64,000 nucleotides of DNA, taken from the NCBI GenBank assembly GCA_037975125.1, contig CM075862.1, positions 40,886,024-40,950,023 of the forward strand. Direction: 5' to 3'. The position numbers were made by a program, and so were the translations under genes. Within the stretch, counting starts at the first letter, position 1; every line of letters begins with the position of its first letter. Below are positions 41,149 through 53,003 of the stretch, in pieces. The notes beneath the pieces were generated by a model. That model searched no databases and was not told where the DNA came from. It worked only from the letters and a program-made list of their open reading frames with translations. This DNA is from Latrodectus hesperus (taxonomy: Eukaryota; Arthropoda; Arachnida; Araneae; Theridiidae).

Positions 41149-41568
41149 ACGAAAATGTGTTGGTTTCTCTTAATACAACAGTTTATATGGATACGTTTCA
41201 CACAATTCATGCTTGAATGATTTTAATCTACAATTAACGTATGAAACGGAAAATAAATTAAACTAATAAATTTTCCGAACAAGGCGAAAGACACAACTCT
41301 TCAAATGAGCAACGGATTCGACTTGACAGGACGCACGCAATGCTTGTGAAATTTGTATTTTTTCTTTCCAAGTACGCGATATCTTGATTTCAGAATCTGC
41401 AATTGTTTGCTGTTCCCTGATTTAATTTTACGTGATATAAGAAAAACTCGCTCGGATTTAATTTGAATGCCACATAAATTCATTTCGTTCTTTTCAAAGG
41501 TCCGCATTTTCCAATGTGAATAATATTCGAAAGGGTACCGGTGCTCACACATTTTTTCGACCGACTGT
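40999..41568 (-). repeat. Large inverted repeat, right arm (570 bp)
   Basis: Reverse complement of 38714-39284 with one missing A. Its outer end (CCGACTGT) coincides with the change to AT-rich, host-like sequence, so I take it as the right boundary of the virus-like island. Confidence 0.95.
41301..41552 (-). CDS. 83-aa basic protein encoded in the inverted repeat, right copy
   Basis: Identical in sequence to the product of 38730-38981, encoded on the opposite strand from an ATG at 41552. Its upstream side is host-like DNA, so a viral promoter would have to lie within the first 16 bases of the arm or outside it. No TATA box in the usual style is seen there. Confidence 0.55.
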   Translation of the reverse strand: MCEHRYPFEYYSHWKMRTFEKNEMNLCGIQIKSERVFLISRKIKSGNSKQLQILKSRYRVLGKKKYKFHKHCVRPVKSNPLLI

Positions 41569-44329
41569 ATAAATCTTTTTTATAATAAATTTTTAAATAT
41601 ATTGAATATGCTATTGTCAATCAGTTAACACAATACATGTAAAATTCAAGACCCAAATCTTAAAAAAGAAAACATTTGTAATAATAGAGACAAATGTTCG
41701 TTGTAAAATCCGTAAAATATTTTTCACTTTAGAATACTTTTATACTTGGTGACTGGCATATAAAATAAATTTATCAGGATTTGTCACTATAATGAAATCA
41801 TTAGCGTATAGAAGCAAATTTTCTCCGTTTCAATTTCGTTCATCAAAAAACAAGAAGTGATTTCTCAATTAAATTTCAGACTTCATTATTGGCATTTTAA
41901 ACATCAGATCGCGCTATTCATTTTTGTCTAAAGTAAAAATTTTTTTGTAAAGTAAATGATGCATAAGTTTCAGATAAAAATTTGAGCAATAGAATTGTTT
42001 GATAATATAAATCGCATTTCTATTTGGAGTTCTTAAAGAATTCTTTTTTATATTTAGGTTTACATAGTATCTTTAAAAGAGAGAAACTTTTTTGTTTTAT
42101 CATTCGTGGAACAAAATTTTCTTTAAGGAATTATTTTCCAACAAATGTAAAACATACATATCATATTCGGTTTCCTTACTTACGATAAGTTAAATACAAC
42201 TCTTATTAAGAATTCTTTTATTTTCATTGTTTCTTTTATGTAATACTTTAGTGAAATCATTGTTCTGTTCTTTTGAATATGAAATACCTTAAATAATGAT
42301 CAGAAGAAAAAAAAGAGAGCTAGAAATAAGTACAGTAAAATTATTTTCAAAGCCAGAATTAAATAAAAGATTATGTGGTTATCCATAAAATTAAATTTAT
42401 ATTATATACATAAAAATAAGATTTCAAAATTTATTGTAAAGTGCATTTTACAACCATTTACAAATAATTCAGTATTATGTGAGATACAATTAAGATATAA
42501 ATTATGGGTTATATCAGCGATGTTATTTGTGAGCCCAAAAGATGTTTTTATGGTACTGGGAGAATAATGTGATATTATTATTTAAAAATATTTACATATT
42601 GAAAATACTTTTTAGTTTTAATATGCGGAGAGAAATTTAACTTGATCTAACTTGGGTGACTGTAGATTTAATCGTTCATAAGCTTTGAAAATTAATTCTG
42701 TAAAATTAAATAACAGTTTCTAAATTTACATCAGGAAATTTGTAGAACACCTAATGTTTCTAACATGCCACATTTCAAAGAATAACGGAAATTATACTGA
42801 ACACATACAGAATTTAGGATTCTACTTCGAAGAAAGTCAAATATTTTATAAAAATATTTGAAATTAGCGAAACTGCTTGTCAAATATCTAAAACTTCTAA
42901 ATTTAAATTTAATGCAAGTAAAACGATTCTACGAGGCTTATAAAAAGTGAATACAAATCCTTTTTATCCACCTATACTTTTGAATTTTCAGTATTGAGAG
43001 AGCTAATATTCGCTTCTGAATAGAAAACTTTTATACAATCCCGTGCAATTCAGTTCACTGAGTTTGAGGGAAAGGACTGGGTTTTTCGGAATTAAAACCC
43101 CAGTTCTGATCTGAATAATACTCGAGTATTGGGGAATAGATGCCTTTTGGCACAATCAGAAAGACAATTTGCCACCTAAATGCTGTTGCAAAATGTTAGA
43201 GTATGAAGTTCTATCTTCTGTTATTATATATACACCTTTTCTCATTGATTTTTGTCTCAAGGGAAGAAAACGAAAAACTGCTTAGCACTCTCATCAACGG
43301 ATGTGGTCTCAGAAAATAGAAACACCATTTCTCTTTGATAATGTGTCGCATTTATACTTTAATAACGAATGAAAATTTAAAACTGCTTAGCACTTAGAAA
43401 CACAAAACCTCTCTTTTAACTTTATTTTAGCAGTTGAGAGTGAACATAGAGCTTTAAATTGCAAGGAATGTGGTTCTGAATTAAATTTGCTATCATATAA
43501 GAGACAGGTTAATGCTTGTTTAATTTCGTAGTGGTTCTCAGAAAAAATGGACAATATTCACATATTACAACTGAGGAAGGAAACTTTGAATCACTCATTT
43601 CCATAATTTCGATAGACAAAGTAATAACGCAATATCCCTCTCCCGTTGTCCCGCAACAACTGATATTTTACATACACGTTTATAGAGTAAAATGCTGAGG
43701 TTTTCCAATTTTTTTTTGACACGTAAATATGGATAATTATAAACACAGAAATTACTAATGCCATTGTGGAAAAATTAAGGTTTGTACAAAATACCTGAGC
43801 ACTGTTGCTAGATGCTTGATTATCCTTTATAAGTAGTGTTCATTAGCACGTATAGATGCGTTACACGAGGTTGCTGAGGTAGAGAGTTATGTGAAAGCTG
43901 CTGTTTGCATATTCAACAAAAAAGTAAAGAAAAAATGCAATTACACTTAAATTATTAGTAAGATCCAGCTGGGATGAATATTATAATATTAATTAAAAAG
44001 TTGTGATTTCATCTCACACAGCTTTGAGAAGTTTTAAAGTATACAATTCAAATTTAATTTCAAATACACATTTAGTAAATTAATTATAACAGTTAACGAG
44101 TGTATAAGCAAATATTTTTTTTACATGACTATTTTAAACTTTTAGTTTTAAATATAATTGTGACAGTAATTTATACATTATACTTGTACTTAAAGTGGTT
44201 ATCTTAACATTAATTTCTGAATAAAAAAGTTTTCTCATAATGAGGAAAGAAAGTAAGATTTATGAAATCTCACTATAATATACAGTTAGGAATTTTTGTA
44301 TTTATATTAATATTTCTAAATTAAACTCC
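41569..44329. other. AT-rich noncoding DNA to the right of the island
   Basis: Host-like composition. Small frames such as 42373-42567 and 43516-43698 show no motif or splice context. Confidence 0.5.
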
Positions 44330-44575
44330 GTATCACAACAGCCCATGTGGGCCAAGGCCTACTGTGCCCATAACTGTTATCATGACCAAAGGCCCTGGTG
44401 TGCGAAGCATATATCCCAGTTAGGTGGTTAGCCTAACGTGACACCTCCAGTATTTAGTTCCCAAACATGCTTGGTACTCAGTTTATCGACCCACTGAAGG
44501 GATGAAAGGCTCCCGCCCGAAGATTGAATCTGTGCCTTGGAAGCACGAAATGCCAGCACCGGGCTTCATTATTAT
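44330..44575. repeat. Interspersed repeat family E
   Basis: A G+C-richer block (GTATCACAACAGCCCATGTG, CATGACCAAAGGCCCTGGTG, GTTAGGTGGTTAGCCTAA) that matches 55846-55985 in the same order with substitutions. No flanking duplication or clear promoter box was identified. It is probably a SINE or the non-autonomous tail of a larger element. Confidence 0.65.
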
Positions 44576-47106
44576 TTTTTGGAAAAGTCAAATTTTGTAT
44601 AGCAAACATATGATTCAGGTTTTAATTCATATATAATTAATAAAACTCGTACACTTTATGAGAGTAAGAAGTAGAAAAAAATTTATTTCTAAGAATTGCT
44701 AATAGAATAACTGGCCAGGATAGGGTATTGCGTTGCGTTTTTCGAAACTGCACCCATTCACCAAGCCCCAACTACAGCCAATTGTCTCATAGTTTTGTAC
44801 CATGGCGAAATATTTGACTACGTTATATCAGAGAAAAGGATACTCATCTTTACGGAATCTTAGCGTATATAAGCTTTCTCGGCATGTCTCATTGCCTTCA
44901 GTTGGATTGTGTATACAGCCTACTGTTTTATAAACATGAGTGGTATGCTTTCACCGATAGACAACTGTGGTATCACAATATATGAGGCAGTTATCTCTTT
45001 TATTGTTCATTGACCCATGAGACGGCAATTATGAGATGAGTTTTAAGTATATTTATAAATTATCAAAGCCTCTCCGTTAATGTAAAGAGAAAAAGTGCCT
45101 ACTAACATGAGATTTCGATTGTGTCACATGACTGCAACTCAGAATTATGACAGATTTTAATGTCGGTGGAGTCCATCATCTTTTGGCAGTCTGGAATGCT
45201 TCAATATCCTTATGCATGAATGTATGTCATGACAGAAACTTCTACTTTCATAAAGTCTTCAAAATCATCAAAATTGTTGGAAAATGCAACATTGAAATTG
45301 TTGTTATGAAAGAAACAAATTGACTCCAAATTTTGAAAACAAACACATTTAATTAACAAAGAAACAAAATTAAAAACAAAAGAAACAAAACTACATTGGA
45401 GTCATAACTGGATTCGCTAATAATTAACTCACGCCAGCGTAGCGCACAAAGAAAGTAAGTATCAATAATAAAATAAATAAATAAGAAAACGCGCAGAGCT
45501 TCTTCTGACTGTTCTTGGCATCAACCGTCTCCCTACTTACCCTTTCCATCTGATGCTCTTGAAATCTTTTGTGCTGACTATGAGACATTACATTGTTTTG
45601 ATTTCAAAGAAATATTTAAGATTTGCTGCCACAGATGATAGTAATAGTTACTTATACTGAAACATTGTGATACATCTCAACGTTCGTATTACTGCTGACC
45701 GAAGATCCTAAAAACAACCATCTACATTTGTTATCCTTGTCACTTGACCATTCTGACTATGATCAAGTGACAAGAAAATGTTTGAGGCAGCATCTTTTTT
45801 TCACGGTTTGACGCCAAAACGAAAGAACATCGCATCTAACAAAATTTTTAAAGTTTGCAGACCCTTTAAAAACGTTAGTCTTTGAATGGCTCTTGTACCG
45901 AATAGTTTATCCTTCAAATTAGGGAATACCCTTTTTCTATATCAAACTATCTTGAACCCAAAATCAAAATAAGTGAACGTATTTATTTTATTGCAACTGT
46001 GACCACCTGATTTCGTTTTCTAATCAATGTTAAAGAAAACAAACCATCCTGTATAATTTTGAGCCATTTTTAAGTGACAACAAATTAATATCTGAATTTT
46101 GATATTCTCCACTGCTTCTACTTTTCCCACCTTATTAGCGATGGTTTCATCAGATCTTAAGATTAGCTTGCATAGATGAGCTTAAAAAATTACACATTAA
46201 TATTTAAATTACAGTGAAATGTTAGTTTTAGTGAAAGTAAACGAATAAAAACTTATGGAAAATATAATGATAAAATTTTAGGAAAAGAAAAATATTATGA
46301 GAAATATAACTTTTAAGCATTGTTGACAACTATATTAAATTACTGACAGATTTAAAGTTATTACAAAGAGGGAACTCGAAATCAATAGCACTCTTTTCAA
46401 AAGAAGTGAAGCACACTGGCTTTGTTTCTTCAGCGATAGCTTGGAGTGAACCTTAGACCTACCTTTATAACGATAGCAATCCAATAATTTGGGAAAGAAA
46501 CTGTTGATTGGTGTTTCTTCAGCAAGTCATACGTCACCGTTTAAGATTATCTAATGGTTACGTATTTCAAATGTTTCATGCTCATAAGCTGATGTTGTAG
46601 GGAGAACAACATTCTTCCAATTTAGGTGTTAACGTTGATGTTGGCTGAACTTATCCTGCTTAATAATTGTTACAGTTTGGACCTGCTCTACATCATTTTG
46701 GTGTATGAATCGAGCCACGTTTGGTAGTGATTTTTGGTTTCACCAAAAAAAAGTTCTAAATAAAGCTAGAAAAAACATAGTACCTTTAATGTGGTTAGTA
46801 ATATCTACCTAAATGTAGGATTTTCTGCCAACGTTTCGGCAGTTTTTCGAAGATTTCATCCAAGAAATCTGATAGTCGGGAGTCTGAAAACAGATCAACC
46901 TTATTGCGAATCTCCTGTGTGGAAACAAAGATATCACCAGCAAGATGTAACTGCAGGTGTAAAAAAAAGGAAGAAGTCTGAAGATGCTATGTCAAGACTA
47001 TATGGTGGACGGCAAACAGATCACATTGGATTCTGTAGTAAGTCCAGCCTGTGAATACAGACACACGTGGTCTTACATTACTTTGATGAAACAATATTTT
47101 CTTGTG
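44576..47106. other. Noncoding DNA with unexplained moderately G+C-rich patches
   Basis: A frame at 46791-47054 (87 codons) starts at GTG; its later part (KKRKKSEDAMSRLYGG) is charged, but nothing is recognised. At 45270-45410 the motif TTGACTCCAA and its inverse TTGGAGTCA bound an A-rich segment. No gene is supported. Confidence 0.35.
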
Positions 47107-47505
47107 TCATAACTCAGTTTGACGTTTACGTATGCTAGAAGAGTCAACGCGGTCTAGCATCTCGCGGTAAACCTTATTCTCTATAATTTTACCTTTTCCA
47201 AATACTTTTTGGGGATAATTCAAAGCAATCCAACCACATACAAAATGTGATAGTTTTATAGTCGAATTGCGCTTTGAGACGCTACCGATAGACTCAGCGT
47301 GCGCACACCAACATCCTTTACAACTTGTGCTGTTGAAGTAAATTCCCTTTTTATCATAGTCACGATCAGGTTTAGAATTTTGTCCTTGCGTTGTATTATA
47401 TTCGAGTAGGTTAGTCCTGGGCTGAACACGCGTATCTTTATTTGCTTGTGTCACCTTTTGCAGCAGCCAGCGATTGAACTTGTAAAGCAAATTTATGGAA
47501 TGCAT
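47107..47505 (-). CDS. Unidentified ORF, 132 aa
   Basis: True ATG at 47505 and the longest host-like open frame of this region. The product is basic and has a CKGCWCAHAES cluster and GWIALNYPQKVFGKGKIIENKV. The composition is less AT-driven than chance ORFs nearby. There is no recognised family, splice signal or poly(A) signal. It may be an exon, a retrotransposed fragment or part of a decayed transposon. Confidence 0.25.
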   Translation of the reverse strand: MHSINLLYKFNRWLLQKVTQANKDTRVQPRTNLLEYNTTQGQNSKPDRDYDKKGIYFNSTSCKGCWCAHAESIGSVSKRNSTIKLSHFVCGWIALNYPQKVFGKGKIIENKVYREMLDRVDSSSIRKRQTEL

Positions 47506-47559
47506 AGTGCGACTAATAGATATAGCATTAATGTCTAACTATTTTTGAGAGGTTTAAAA

Positions 47560-47725
47560 TAGATTTTTATTCACATGTCCTCATAGGCGGGTCTCAGCAA
47601 CATCAATAGGCCAGCCTGTTGATTTTACTTAGCTAGCTCTCGATTGGTTCAAAGCAGATTTTCTTTCATATATTCACATAGGCGGGCCTGATCAACTTCA
47701 GTAGGTCAGCTTCTTGAATGTCATA
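47560..47725 (+). repeat. Imperfect tandem duplication, ~93-bp unit
   Basis: The segment TCACATAGGCGGG(T/C)CT(C/G)A followed by CAACATCAATAGGCCAGCCT occurs a second time about 93 bases later with several differences. Confidence 0.7.
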
Positions 47726-48003
47726 GGACTTGTTTTTGAACTTTCGGTACCAAACCCTCAGAGTTATGATTCAGCAGTAACTAAAGCTATACACATGATT
47801 TGGTGAGATTTTGTAGTTGACTTTTTACAATTAAACTGGAAGTAAATTAGGGTTCCAATCTGGTAGTGTGATACTTCCATTTTATATAAACATATTGGAC
47901 TTAAAGATAATGATATATTTTTACATATCTCGCAACACAGGGTTCTATATATATATAAAAAAAAGTATAAATCTTCTTTTAAATACCAAAAATAGTTTGA
48001 CAG

Positions 48004-48071
48004 AATGTAAACGAATACGTCAGCATAAAGTGTTTGCGCAGAAGATAATTAAAGAGTGGGAAAACTTTTGA
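48004..48071 (+). CDS. Candidate terminal exon
   Basis: After an acceptor-like TTTGACAG, 22 codons with charged, non-AT-driven content (CKRIRQHKVFAQKIIKEWEN) run to a stop at 48071. A poly(A) signal AATAAA follows at about 48146. No upstream exon could be joined. Confidence 0.25.
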
Positions 48072-49980
48072 TATAACAGTCTATATTATCTTGTCATTAA
48101 TTTTTTTCCTGACTTATTTCCATTTATTTTTATTTTATACACCAGCAATAAATTTGATTAATATGTGTTAAAACTGTTTTCTTTATTACAATTTTAGAAA
48201 ACTTTATGACTAAACTTTAATTCTTCTAATTTGTTCAGCTTTTTTTAAAATTAAGTTTATTTTACATCTCAGACGAAATATGCAAAAGAAATATAATGTG
48301 CAACAGTATTTCAAAAATTTCTTCAGTTATCAAAAGATGAGTTATTCATACATAAATGTATTAGTATAGGGAAATGTATTGGATTGCTATTTTTATTAAA
48401 AAATGGCATTTTAATAATAATTAAGCATTATTCATTTTATTATTATATTCTATTTCAAAAGAAGAGTTCTGATAAAACAATAAGCATTTTATGGTTAAAA
48501 AATAAAAAAAATTATTTCAAAAATTCAATTAATAATTGTGTTTTGTGCTGAAAACTGATAATTCAGATTCGATGAATAATTTTTAGTAATTAAAATATAT
48601 TCAATGCATTTAAATACTAGTACATTAAGGATGTACTTCCAAAAAAAGAAACTATTTGTAGTAATTTTTTTTTATTATGTATGTATTCAGCAAATATTTA
48701 CTAGAGTTGAATTTAAATGTTTTTTATTTATGTAAAGTTTTCTTTTTTATTTAATTTAAATTAAAATGTTTTTTTTAAAGTTTTATGTCGTTAAGTTTTA
48801 AATATTTTCCAAATAGCTCAAACTTTAAATTCGGACTTATCTTGCTTCAGCGAGGAAGGGCGTGAGTTCGATTCCTGTGCACTTTTATATTCTTCAAACA
48901 TGTCTGTCTAGGTAGCTGCTAGACAGTATTGAGGATTTTGTTTTTTTGATACATAAATGCAGCTCACTATCAAAGAAAATATTTTTCCGGAAAAGTTTTA
49001 TGCAGAGAGAGAGTGAGAAAGCCAGAGAGAAAGAGAGAGTGAGAAAGAAAGAGAGAGAGAAAGAGAGAGTGAGAAAAAGAGAGTGAAAGAAAGAAAAACA
49101 GAGAGAACCCTTAAAATAATTTACACAAGTTGCCTACTATGCTATTTAAGCTTTAAAATTTGAAACAGTACAACTATTTTATAGGAATAAATATAAAAAG
49201 GACATGCCAAATTTATTTACGTTTTAGGAAGAATTCTTTCAATATATTTTATACAATTAGAGAATATTTGAAAGGTTGCCTTACAAATTGTTAAGGGTAA
49301 TAAAATTATGCTGATCTTAAAGGATACTAAATTAGAATAAAAATATTATATGTGTTAATTTTGAGCTATATATTCAGAGAAAAATTTAAAGTTGTATTTA
49401 CACAAGTGAATCTGAATTCCAAGTTTGTTTTTCGAGAAAGGCTTTTCCAATACTAGAATTGATCATTTTGTGTAATTTCAATTTTTGGAGATCAGTTTGT
49501 CTAGTTTGGGGGGAATATTTTAAGATGAGTTTTTTTATTATGTCCACGGATTAGAATTACAAAAAACAAATTATAATTCAAAATTTTAATCTGCTTTTTT
49601 TTAAAAATTAGTTTGCTTATGAAGCAATGGAGCCATTAGCAACCGTGTTCCAGTGTTTCTCTTTATTATAATAAATTTATATTTCTGTAATTTTAAACTT
49701 AATTTCTAGATGATTCATCAGTTTTCATGTGCTTATTTGTTGTAAAAAAAACCACTTTAATTAAAGCAAATTGTTGAGGCCCTTGTTTATTTCATTGTCC
49801 TTTGTCGATTACTGTTTTGTCATGCGAGTTACTTAAACTTTTCTTGAGAAATCTGGACAAAGTATAGAAAAATAAATTTTTCTGTATAAATATCTTCTTA
49901 CACAGTAATGTATTATCTGCATATTTAAAACATCAAAATTATACACGACAATGAAAAGCGAAATTGAGTTTGACTTCTAA
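48072..49980. other. AT-rich DNA with a GA-rich microsatellite
   Basis: An interrupted GA/GAAA tract lies at about 49001-49107. A B-box-like GAGTTCGATTCCTG near 48868 suggests a lone SINE remnant. No gene is seen. Confidence 0.5.
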
Positions 49981-50289
49981 TTTTTTTTCCAACGGCGTGC
50001 ACTTGGGTGATGATCCCTATACCACAACTAAGCCAGAAACTGCTACTCATTTGTCGTTACCCAGCTGGGACCTGTGAACCAAGTCACGGAGGCGAGTAGC
50101 GTTGCCCGCGCTTTACTACCACAAACCCGTTTATAGGGTAGGCTAAATTCCTACATCATCACAGAAGAAAGGACAGAGAAACACAGAGAGAACAGGGAAA
50201 GGAAATAACATCCATGCCCGAACCGTGATTCGAACCCGGGACCAACAGCTCAGGAGTCAGGAGCCTTAACCCCTCAGCCATCGGTCAGC
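49981..50289 (-). repeat. tRNA-derived SINE, family D
   Basis: The minus strand starts GCTGACCGATGGCTGAGGGG, an A-box resembling class II (Leu/Ser-type) tRNAs, followed by the B-box-like GGTTCGAATCACG. The sequence TTGACTNCTAA flanks it (49970-49980 and 50291-50300/1), with one mismatch, as a probable target-site duplication. The body differs from families A-C. Confidence 0.7.
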
Positions 50290-50639
50290 ATTGACTACTA
50301 AAACTTAAGATATCATTTGTATACAACTCAATTGAAAAAATTAAGGTTAAAATGAATTTTAGTCTAAAATGACAAGATTACCAAATATAAGAATGAAGGC
50401 CTACAATTTCATAATTATTTCTTTACAATTTATAGTTTTTAGTTTTGATTATCAGATTTTAGATTACAACTTTACATGAACATTTATTAATATGCTAAAA
50501 ATATTATTCATGTAAAAAACTTTTTAAATTTTTTTTTTTAAATTTCTAATGGCAGATTATATGAACAGTTACAACAAAAAATATAAGCGTGAAGATCGAA
50601 AAAAACACAGAATACAATAAATAAAAAACAGTTGCAATA
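50290..50639. other. AT-rich noncoding DNA
   Basis: Nothing recognised. Confidence 0.5.
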
Positions 50640-51410
50640 GAGTCCATTAATCTAACATGTATTTTGCTTCTCTGTGAGAAAAGTCTTAAGCAGAGCAGGA
50701 CAGGGGAGAAGTTGCGTGGAGTCCATCACCTCTCCAGAGCGGCACAGAGTGCATATTGTAGAAGGAACAGTTTTTAATCTGTAGAGATGGTTTTCAAAGC
50801 AGTCATGTCCAGTGGCAAGATAGAATTGTCTCTTTACGTCTTGGGCCGTTACAAAAATTCGAGATAGCATTCTTTCAGGACTTATGAGAAATACGATAAT
50901 AGAGTTCTTCTTGAGCCTGTATTTTGATAGATCTTTTAATAAGATTTTTAATAACGTGGAAGGGCAATGGACGAGAAACATTCTGCGGGATTAGTGCACT
51001 CTTTTTAGCTAGGAAGTCGGTTTTCTCATTACTTGAAACTCCACAGTGGACGAGAACCCACTGGGGGACTATAGTTTTCTTGAATAATGCAATGTTTTTC
51101 AGATAAAGACGACAATCCAATACGTCCAGTGTTATGGGATACTTATCTGAAACGATAGCTAACAGTGTAGCCTGGGAATAATTGAGGATAACTGCTCTTG
51201 TGAATTTTTGAAGCTGAGACAGAGCTGTGCATATCACAGCAATTTCACCTTCAAACTCAGTACCTTGGCCCACTGGAATATAGAAAGAGAAAATTCGCGC
51301 GAAAGAAAACTCCGGCATTTGCGTTAAGGTTATGACAGCAGAGATCCATCGGTAAAGATTCGAACCCACTCAGGTTCAAGGGTCTTTTAATTTCTAAGCA
51401 CTCAGATGTG
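50640..51410 (-). mobile_element. Non-LTR retrotransposon remnant (RNase H and C-terminal domain)
   Basis: Near the 5' end of the fragment, EPEWVRIFTDGSLLS gives the first catalytic Asp of RNase H. After a frame change the frame 50875-51369 continues with FEGEIAVICTALSQL (Glu), a degenerate third-Asp region and QWVLVHCGVSSNEKTDFLAKK. Another frame (50652-50981) gives the C-terminal zinc-ligand domain: LATGHDCFENHLYRL, TICTLCRSGEVMDS, LLPCPAL. That combination is widespread in arachnid retroelement proteins (recalled, not searched). It has at least two frameshifts and no 5' part. Confidence 0.85.
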
Positions 51411-51466
51411 ATTCAAAGTAAAATTTTACTGTCTGCAATATTTTTGAAATATTCTTGATATATATA

Positions 51467-53003
51467 CTGCTGGACAATTTCTAAGGACGGATCACAAATT
51501 ACAATGTAGCATAACATTATGCGAGACATGAGGCCTAATAGGATAAAATATAGTTGCCACACTGTTCAGATATTAGAATAAAGAATATTTATTGTTCTGT
51601 GGAAAGTACAAAAGCTGTGAAACATCTGAAAGAAAAAAACGTTCATTTGATGCTGCATACGGAAAAATGGAACAATGCATCTAAAAGTCAGCAAGCACCT
51701 TGAAGAAAGGTATCAGTACAGGATATGTCCACCGTGGAGTGTGATGCAACATTCCCCATGTCGTATCATACTTTGCACAACATTATCCAGCAGCTGTTGA
51801 GGCAATTTATCCCATTCCTCTGGGAGTGCACGGATGAGGGTGTTCTTGTTTGTCGGAGGATAGTTTCGACTTGCAACTTGCCTCCCCAAAGCATCCCACA
51901 CATTTTCAACGGGGTTTAGATCTGGAGAACGTGATGGCCTTACGAGGCGTTGAATACCCTCGCTGTCTAGACAATCCTGAACAGCGAGTGTTCCATGACA
52001 TGTTGCGTTGTAGTCCATAAAAACAAATTTATCACCGACAGCACCACGGAAAAGACGAACATGAAAAAGTAGAACTTCATTAATGTATCGTTTGCCCGTC
52101 ATAGTCCCATTCGCAACCACATGTAGGGGCGCACGGCCATGATCATGATGCCGGCCTACACCATGGCACTGCATGTTGGACGTATCGGTCCCTTTCATGG
52201 ATATTTTCTGGATGATAAGCAGTACCACTCTCGCGCCAGATCAGTTGGCGTCTACAATCCGATAACAGACTGAACCTACTGTAGTCTGAGAATAGTACGC
52301 ATGCCCAGTCCTTTTCAGTCCAATTGCGATGCTCACGACACCATTGCAAACGGGCAGTACGGTGCTGTCTGGTCAATGGGACACACACAACAGGTCTGCG
52401 GGCGTATAGTCCTCTTCCCCTCAAACGTCTGGCAACAGTTTTTCGGGAGATCTGCTATCCTGAGGCAGCAAGAAGCTGATTTGCCACCTGCTCAGCTGTG
52501 GTGCGCCTGTTCCTTTTTGCTGATAGGATGATATATCTGTCTTTTGCAGGCGTCGTACTTCTAATACGACCTCCCCCGTGCCGCCTACTCCACATTCCAG
52601 TAGTTTTAAATGAATTCCACAGCCGTGAAACAACGCTGTGAGCGATGTCGGACTCCCTGGCAACATCTGTTATTTTTTCGCCCTTCTTCGATCTTTCCAA
52701 TAATTCGGCCACGCATAAAATCATCTAAGTGATGTCGGGAAGACATGCCAAAAATTTCAAGTTCGTCTATTAAATCTTTCCTGTAAGACTTTGACTTGAA
52801 GCAACAGCTGTCCACACGCGTCAAAACCTTTAAAGCTTTTATGAAAGTTACCACGTGAGGAACAGACGTGGAAAAAAATTTGCGTACGCATACTTCTTCT
52901 TACTATATCACTGCACTTATTCTAGTTTTCCACATTTAGCTTCCTTTCATTTTGTGGTTGCTATGGATGATAGTGTTATCCGTCCTTAGCAATTGTCCAG
53001 CAG
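51467..53003 (-). mobile_element. Tc1-like DNA transposon, ~1.54 kb, inactive
   Basis: The left end CTGCTGGACAATTTCTAAGG and the right end (reverse complement CTGCTGGACAATTGCTAAGG) match over at least 27 bases. TA lies directly outside on the left and two bases outside on the right. Length and a single minus-strand transposase fit Tc1/mariner elements. The interior is frameshifted. Confidence 0.88.
51713..52724 (-). pseudogene. Tc1-like DD34E transposase, broken
   Basis: The N-terminal helix-turn-helix part is in the frame 52455-52724 (RESDIAHSVVSRLWNSF, then GGGRIRSTTPAKDRYI), followed by a frame change. The frame 52143-52424 has the first catalytic motif (VLFSDYSRFSL). The frame 51713-52228 has the rest: MDYNATCHG, where the catalytic Asp before Asn is replaced by Tyr, and RSPDLNPVENVWDALG, where the Glu is retained. 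At least two frameshifts plus the Asp-to-Tyr change make it inactive. The family is known to cut and paste at TA. Confidence 0.87.

Larger units (their letters stand above)
32901..41568. mobile_element. Endogenous virus-like island (unclassified DNA virus or large mobile element)
   Basis: Gene-dense block, visibly richer in G+C than its flanks. Seen directly: tandem paralogous Cys/His-rich genes, two further intronless genes on the same strand, short TATA promoters, a 1 kb block of direct repeats with a palindrome, another hairpin, and a large inverted repeat carrying the same ORF twice. Such compact organisation is typical of DNA viruses integrated into arthropod genomes (established in general). 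No polymerase, helicase, integrase or capsid gene is seen, so the family is open. The left edge is lost in the gap. The right edge is placed at 41568, where the inverted repeat stops and AT-rich host-like DNA begins. A misplaced contig from an exogenous virus would also fit, except that the right junction is continuous. Confidence 0.65.

Noticed and set aside
38714..41568. Simple 2.85 kb transposon with 571-bp terminal repeats
   Set aside because: No target-site duplication, unrelated flanks on the two sides, no transposase in the loop, and the inner boundary cuts a direct repeat that belongs to the island.
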